Assembly (NCBI GenBank): GCA_964244295.1 | Contig: CAXTIG010000024.1 | Span: 1-64,000 of the forward strand | DNA length: 64,000 bases | Direction: 5' to 3' | From: JAJAZB01 sp964244295 | GTDB taxonomy: Bacteria > Bacteroidota > Bacteroidia > Cytophagales > Spirosomataceae | In this document: positions 61,627-64,000 of the stretch, piece after piece | How the letters are laid out: each line of letters begins with the position of its first letter | Position numbering within the stretch: position 1 is the first letter of the stretch | Notes under the pieces: generated by a model | Seen by the model: the letters and a program-made list of their open reading frames with translations, nothing else | Database searches by the model: none | What the model was told of the DNA's origin: nothing | Position numbers and translations under genes: made by a program

Positions 61627-62951
61627 AGGCAGTGATTCTGGCCGGTGGCAAGGGCACTCGTTTGGGGCTGGCCGATTTGCCCAAACCGATGGTGCCCCTG
61701 GCGGGCAAGCCGCTGCTGGAGTGGCAAATCCGGCTGCTCGCCCGGTACAACATTCGCGAAATTTTCCTGCTGACGGGTTTTCTAGCTGAGAAAATCGAAG
61801 CCTACTTCGGTGATGGCTCCGCCTGGGGGGTACGCCTGCACCACGTGCGGGAAGCCACTCCGCTGGGCACCGCCGGGGCCTTGCGTCAGTTGGCCGGTCG
61901 CCTCACGGAGCGGTTTCTGGTGCTGTACGGCGACGTGGTGATGGATATGGATTTCGAGGCCCTGCTCGATTTCGACGCCCAGGCCGAGTCGCTGGGAACG
62001 CTACTGGTGCATCCCAACGACCACCCTTACGACAGCGACCTAGTCGAAACCGGCCCCGGCGACCACGTCACGCGGTTTTTGTCGAAACCCCACCCACCCG
62101 GCCTCCGCTACCGCAACCTGGTCAACGCGGCGGTGTACGTGCTGAGTCCGGAGGTGTTCCGGTTCATCAAACCCGATGTTTCGTCGGATTTTGGGAAAGC
62201 CGTTTTTCCTCAACTTCTGGCCGAAGGCGGTACGTTGCGAGTTTACGCTTCGCCGGAATACGTCAAGGATTTGGGCACGCCCGATCGCCTCGCCCGCGTG
62301 GAGGCAGACTGGCAAAGCGGAAAAATCGCCCGCCTCAACCGGCGCAATTCCCGCCCGGCGGTATTTCTCGACCGCGATGGCGTGCTCAACCGCGAGGTAG
62401 ACCACCTGCGCCGCGCCGACGACCTCGACTTGCTGCCCGGCGTGGCCGGAGCCGTGAAACGCCTCAACCAGTCGGACTACCTGAGTGTGGTCGTGACCAA
62501 CCAACCCGGCCTGGCGAAGGGCTTTTTCACCGAAACCGACTTGGAAGAAATCCACCGCGAACTCGAAACTCAACTCGGAGCCGAGCACGCCTACCTCGAC
62601 GCGATTTACCACTGCCCGCACCATCCCGAAGCGGGTTTTGCGGGCGAAGTGCCCGCGCTAAAAATCACTTGCGACTGCCGGAAACCCGCCACGGGCCTCG
62701 TCGAACGGGCCGTCCGCGAGTTGAACATTGACCGGAGCCGCTCATTTTTCGTGGGTGATTCGACCACCGATTTGCTCACCGGGCGCAACGCGGGCCTACG
62801 CACCGTGCTGGTGCGGTCGGGCTACGGTGGGCGAGACGGGCGGTTTGAAGTGGGAACTGATTTTGTGGCGGATGATTTGGCGGGGGCGGTAGCGTATGTT
62901 TTAAATGGAAAATGGAACGGTCCGCCGCGCGGAATGGAGAATGGAGAATGA
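61623..62951 (+). CDS. HddC-GmhB fusion: nucleotidyltransferase plus HAD phosphatase
   Basis: A 442-residue two-enzyme protein. Residues 1-230 are a sugar-phosphate nucleotidyltransferase (AVILAGGKGTRLGLADLPKP, LVLYGDVVMDMDF). Residues 245-425 are a histidinol-phosphatase/GmhB-type HAD-IIIA phosphatase (VFLDRDGVLNREV, VVTNQPGLAKG, GDSTTDLLTGRNAGL). This resembles HddC joined to GmhB of the GDP-heptose pathway. The C-terminal KWNGPPRGMENGE is encoded by the palindrome at 62911-63002. Confidence 0.75.
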   Translation: MKAVILAGGKGTRLGLADLPKPMVPLAGKPLLEWQIRLLARYNIREIFLLTGFLAEKIEAYFGDGSAWGVRLHHVREATPLGTAGALRQLAGRLTERFLVLYGDVVMDMDFEALLDFDAQAESLGTLLVHPNDHPYDSDLVETGPGDHVTRFLSKPHPPGLRYRNLVNAAVYVLSPEVFRFIKPDVSSDFGKAVFPQLLAEGGTLRVYASPEYVKDLGTPDRLARVEADWQSGKIARLNRRNSRPAVFLDRDGVLNREVDHLRRADDLDLLPGVAGAVKRLNQSDYLSVVVTNQPGLAKGFFTETDLEEIHRELETQLGAEHAYLDAIYHCPHHPEAGFAGEVPALKITCDCRKPATGLVERAVRELNIDRSRSFFVGDSTTDLLTGRNAGLRTVLVRSGYGGRDGRFEVGTDFVADDLAGAVAYVLNGKWNGPPRGMENGE

Positions 62952-63002
62952 AAAGCCGTTGGTGCATATCATTCTCCATTCCGCGCGGCGGACCGTTCCA
63001 TT
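62911..63002. repeat. perfect 33-bp palindrome at the end of the fusion gene
   Basis: Arms 62911-62943 and 62970-63002 are exact reverse complements. They combine GGAGAATGGA words with ACGGTCCGCCGCGCGGAA. The left arm is translated as the end of the HddC-GmhB protein; the right arm lies just before the hddA start. Confidence 0.95.
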
Positions 63003-63021
63003 CTCCATTCCCCATTCAATA

Positions 63022-63993
63022 ATGATTATCTCCCGTACCCCCTTTCGAGTCAGTTTTGCCGGTGGTGGTTCCGACCTGCGGGCCTATTACCGCCACTACG
63101 GTGGGGCCGTGTTGAGCGTGAGCATCGACAAGTACGTGTACCTCTCGATGCACCCGTATTTCAACGGCGATAAGTTTTTGCTGAAATACTCCCAGCACGA
63201 ACTGGTGGACGAGGTAAGCCAGATTCAGCACCGCATTATCCGGCAGGTGTTCGGTGAATTTGGCATTCGGGGGGTGGATTTCAATTCGAGCGCCGACGTA
63301 CCGGCGGGCACCGGGCTGGGGTCGTCGTCGGCCTTTGCCGCCGGGCTAATCAACCTCTGCCACGCCTACCTCGGTCGGCACGTGAGTCGCGAAACCCTCG
63401 CCGAGCAAACCTGTGAACTGGAAATCGAAAAACTCGGCGAACCCATCGGCAAGCAAGACCAGTACGCCTGCGCCATCGGCGGGTTGAACTTCATCGAATT
63501 TCTCGACAACGAGCGCGTCAGGATGGAACGGGTGCATATGCTTCCGGAACAACTGCGGCTGTTGGAACAAAACCTGCTGCTTTTTTACGTCGGCAACACC
63601 CGCAGCGCCAGCGCCATTCTGACTGAACAGCAGCAAAACATGAGCGAAAGTCCTCAGAAAATCCAGAGCTTGCACCGAATGGTCGAACTGGCCCGGACGC
63701 TCAAAAACGAACTGCAAAACAACCACCCCGACGCGCTGGGCGAGATTTTGCACGCAGGCTGGATGTACAAACGCGAACTGGCCAGTCTCATTTCCAACCC
63801 CAGCATCGACGGATTCTACGAAGCCGCCCGCCGGGCCGGGGCCACGGGTGGCAAACTCCTCGGCGCGGGCGGCGGCGGTTTCCTCCTGTTTTACGTCCCC
63901 GCCGAACAACAACCCGCCGTCCGCCAGGCGCTGAATGGCCTGTACGAAATGCCCTTCAATTTCGATTTCACCGGCACCTCAATCATTTTTTGA
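63022..63993 (+). CDS. hddA: heptose-7-phosphate kinase-like GHMP kinase
   Basis: A 323-residue GHMP kinase with RTPFRVSFAGGGSDLRAYY at the N-terminus, the ATP loop VPAGTGLGSSSAFAAG and the C-terminal GGKLLGAGGGGFLLFY. It resembles D-glycero-alpha-D-manno-heptose 7-phosphate kinase. With the HddC-GmhB fusion it covers three of four steps from sedoheptulose-7-phosphate to GDP-heptose; gmhA is not in the window and could follow. Confidence 0.8.
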   Translation: MIISRTPFRVSFAGGGSDLRAYYRHYGGAVLSVSIDKYVYLSMHPYFNGDKFLLKYSQHELVDEVSQIQHRIIRQVFGEFGIRGVDFNSSADVPAGTGLGSSSAFAAGLINLCHAYLGRHVSRETLAEQTCELEIEKLGEPIGKQDQYACAIGGLNFIEFLDNERVRMERVHMLPEQLRLLEQNLLLFYVGNTRSASAILTEQQQNMSESPQKIQSLHRMVELARTLKNELQNNHPDALGEILHAGWMYKRELASLISNPSIDGFYEAARRAGATGGKLLGAGGGGFLLFYVPAEQQPAVRQALNGLYEMPFNFDFTGTSIIF

Positions 63994-64000
63994 AAACGAA

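Overview
The window reads as chromosome from a member of the Bacteroidota, most likely a Cytophagales bacterium of the Spirosoma/Larkinella kind. The evidence is the type of proteins (DUF6056, LptF/G-type permease, FKBP lipoproteins, TPM/LemA trio, IntDOT-like integrase), promoter-like boxes resembling TAnnTTTG, and tRNA-Val genes without an encoded CCA. No rRNA, CRISPR array or intact insertion sequence was seen.

Layout. (1) Positions 1-9027 are the right-hand part of an integrative element that carries defence genes. In order these are a CBASS-like operon (NUDIX-type putative effector, a CD-NTase fused to an E2-like domain, and a second, DncV-like CD-NTase), a RloA/RloB pair whose rloB is split by about 251 bp, an AbiEi/AbiEii toxin-antitoxin pair and a tyrosine recombinase. 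The element ends in the 3' half of a tRNA-Asn gene, which marks an attachment site. (2) Positions 9388-19046 have lower GC by eye. They hold an arsenosugar-type cluster (DUF2064 and TIGR04283-like glycosyltransferases, epimerase, SDR, BamA-like porin, DUF547, FAD oxidoreductase, NapH-like ferredoxin) without visible arsenic genes, followed by a decayed membrane gene. (3) Positions 19390-54939 are GC-rich core-type chromosome. They include a DeoR-NUDIX-DUF4406-EutB cluster (no eutC), NrnA, two FKBP lipoproteins, RdgB, PPK2, MsrA, a GMC oxidoreductase, a cytochrome c lipoprotein, a LemA/TPM/TPM operon, VapBC, a CheB/CheR-histidine kinase system with a divergent response regulator, a lipid-linked glycosylation cluster, an EamA transporter, LptF/G, MntR/MntH, HPRT, a TPR protein and an Lrp regulator. 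(4) Positions 55158-55573 hold a tRNA-Val operon with one broken tRNA and a terminator. (5) Positions 55963-63993 hold two linked secreted proteins of unknown function, a coiled-coil lipoprotein, RecX, and a sugar transferase plus GDP-heptose genes (epimerase, HddC-GmhB fusion, HddA).

From about 21 kb to 63 kb many gaps are filled by long inverted repeats with 15-41 bp arms, many of them perfect. One group shares a TGTCATCC outer end. Another is made of short words repeated in tandem, often overlapping stop codons. In the EamA transporter one such palindrome lies inside the gene and is translated in frame. The most interesting items are the two-CD-NTase/E2 operon, the split rloB, and these palindromes, especially the one read as protein.
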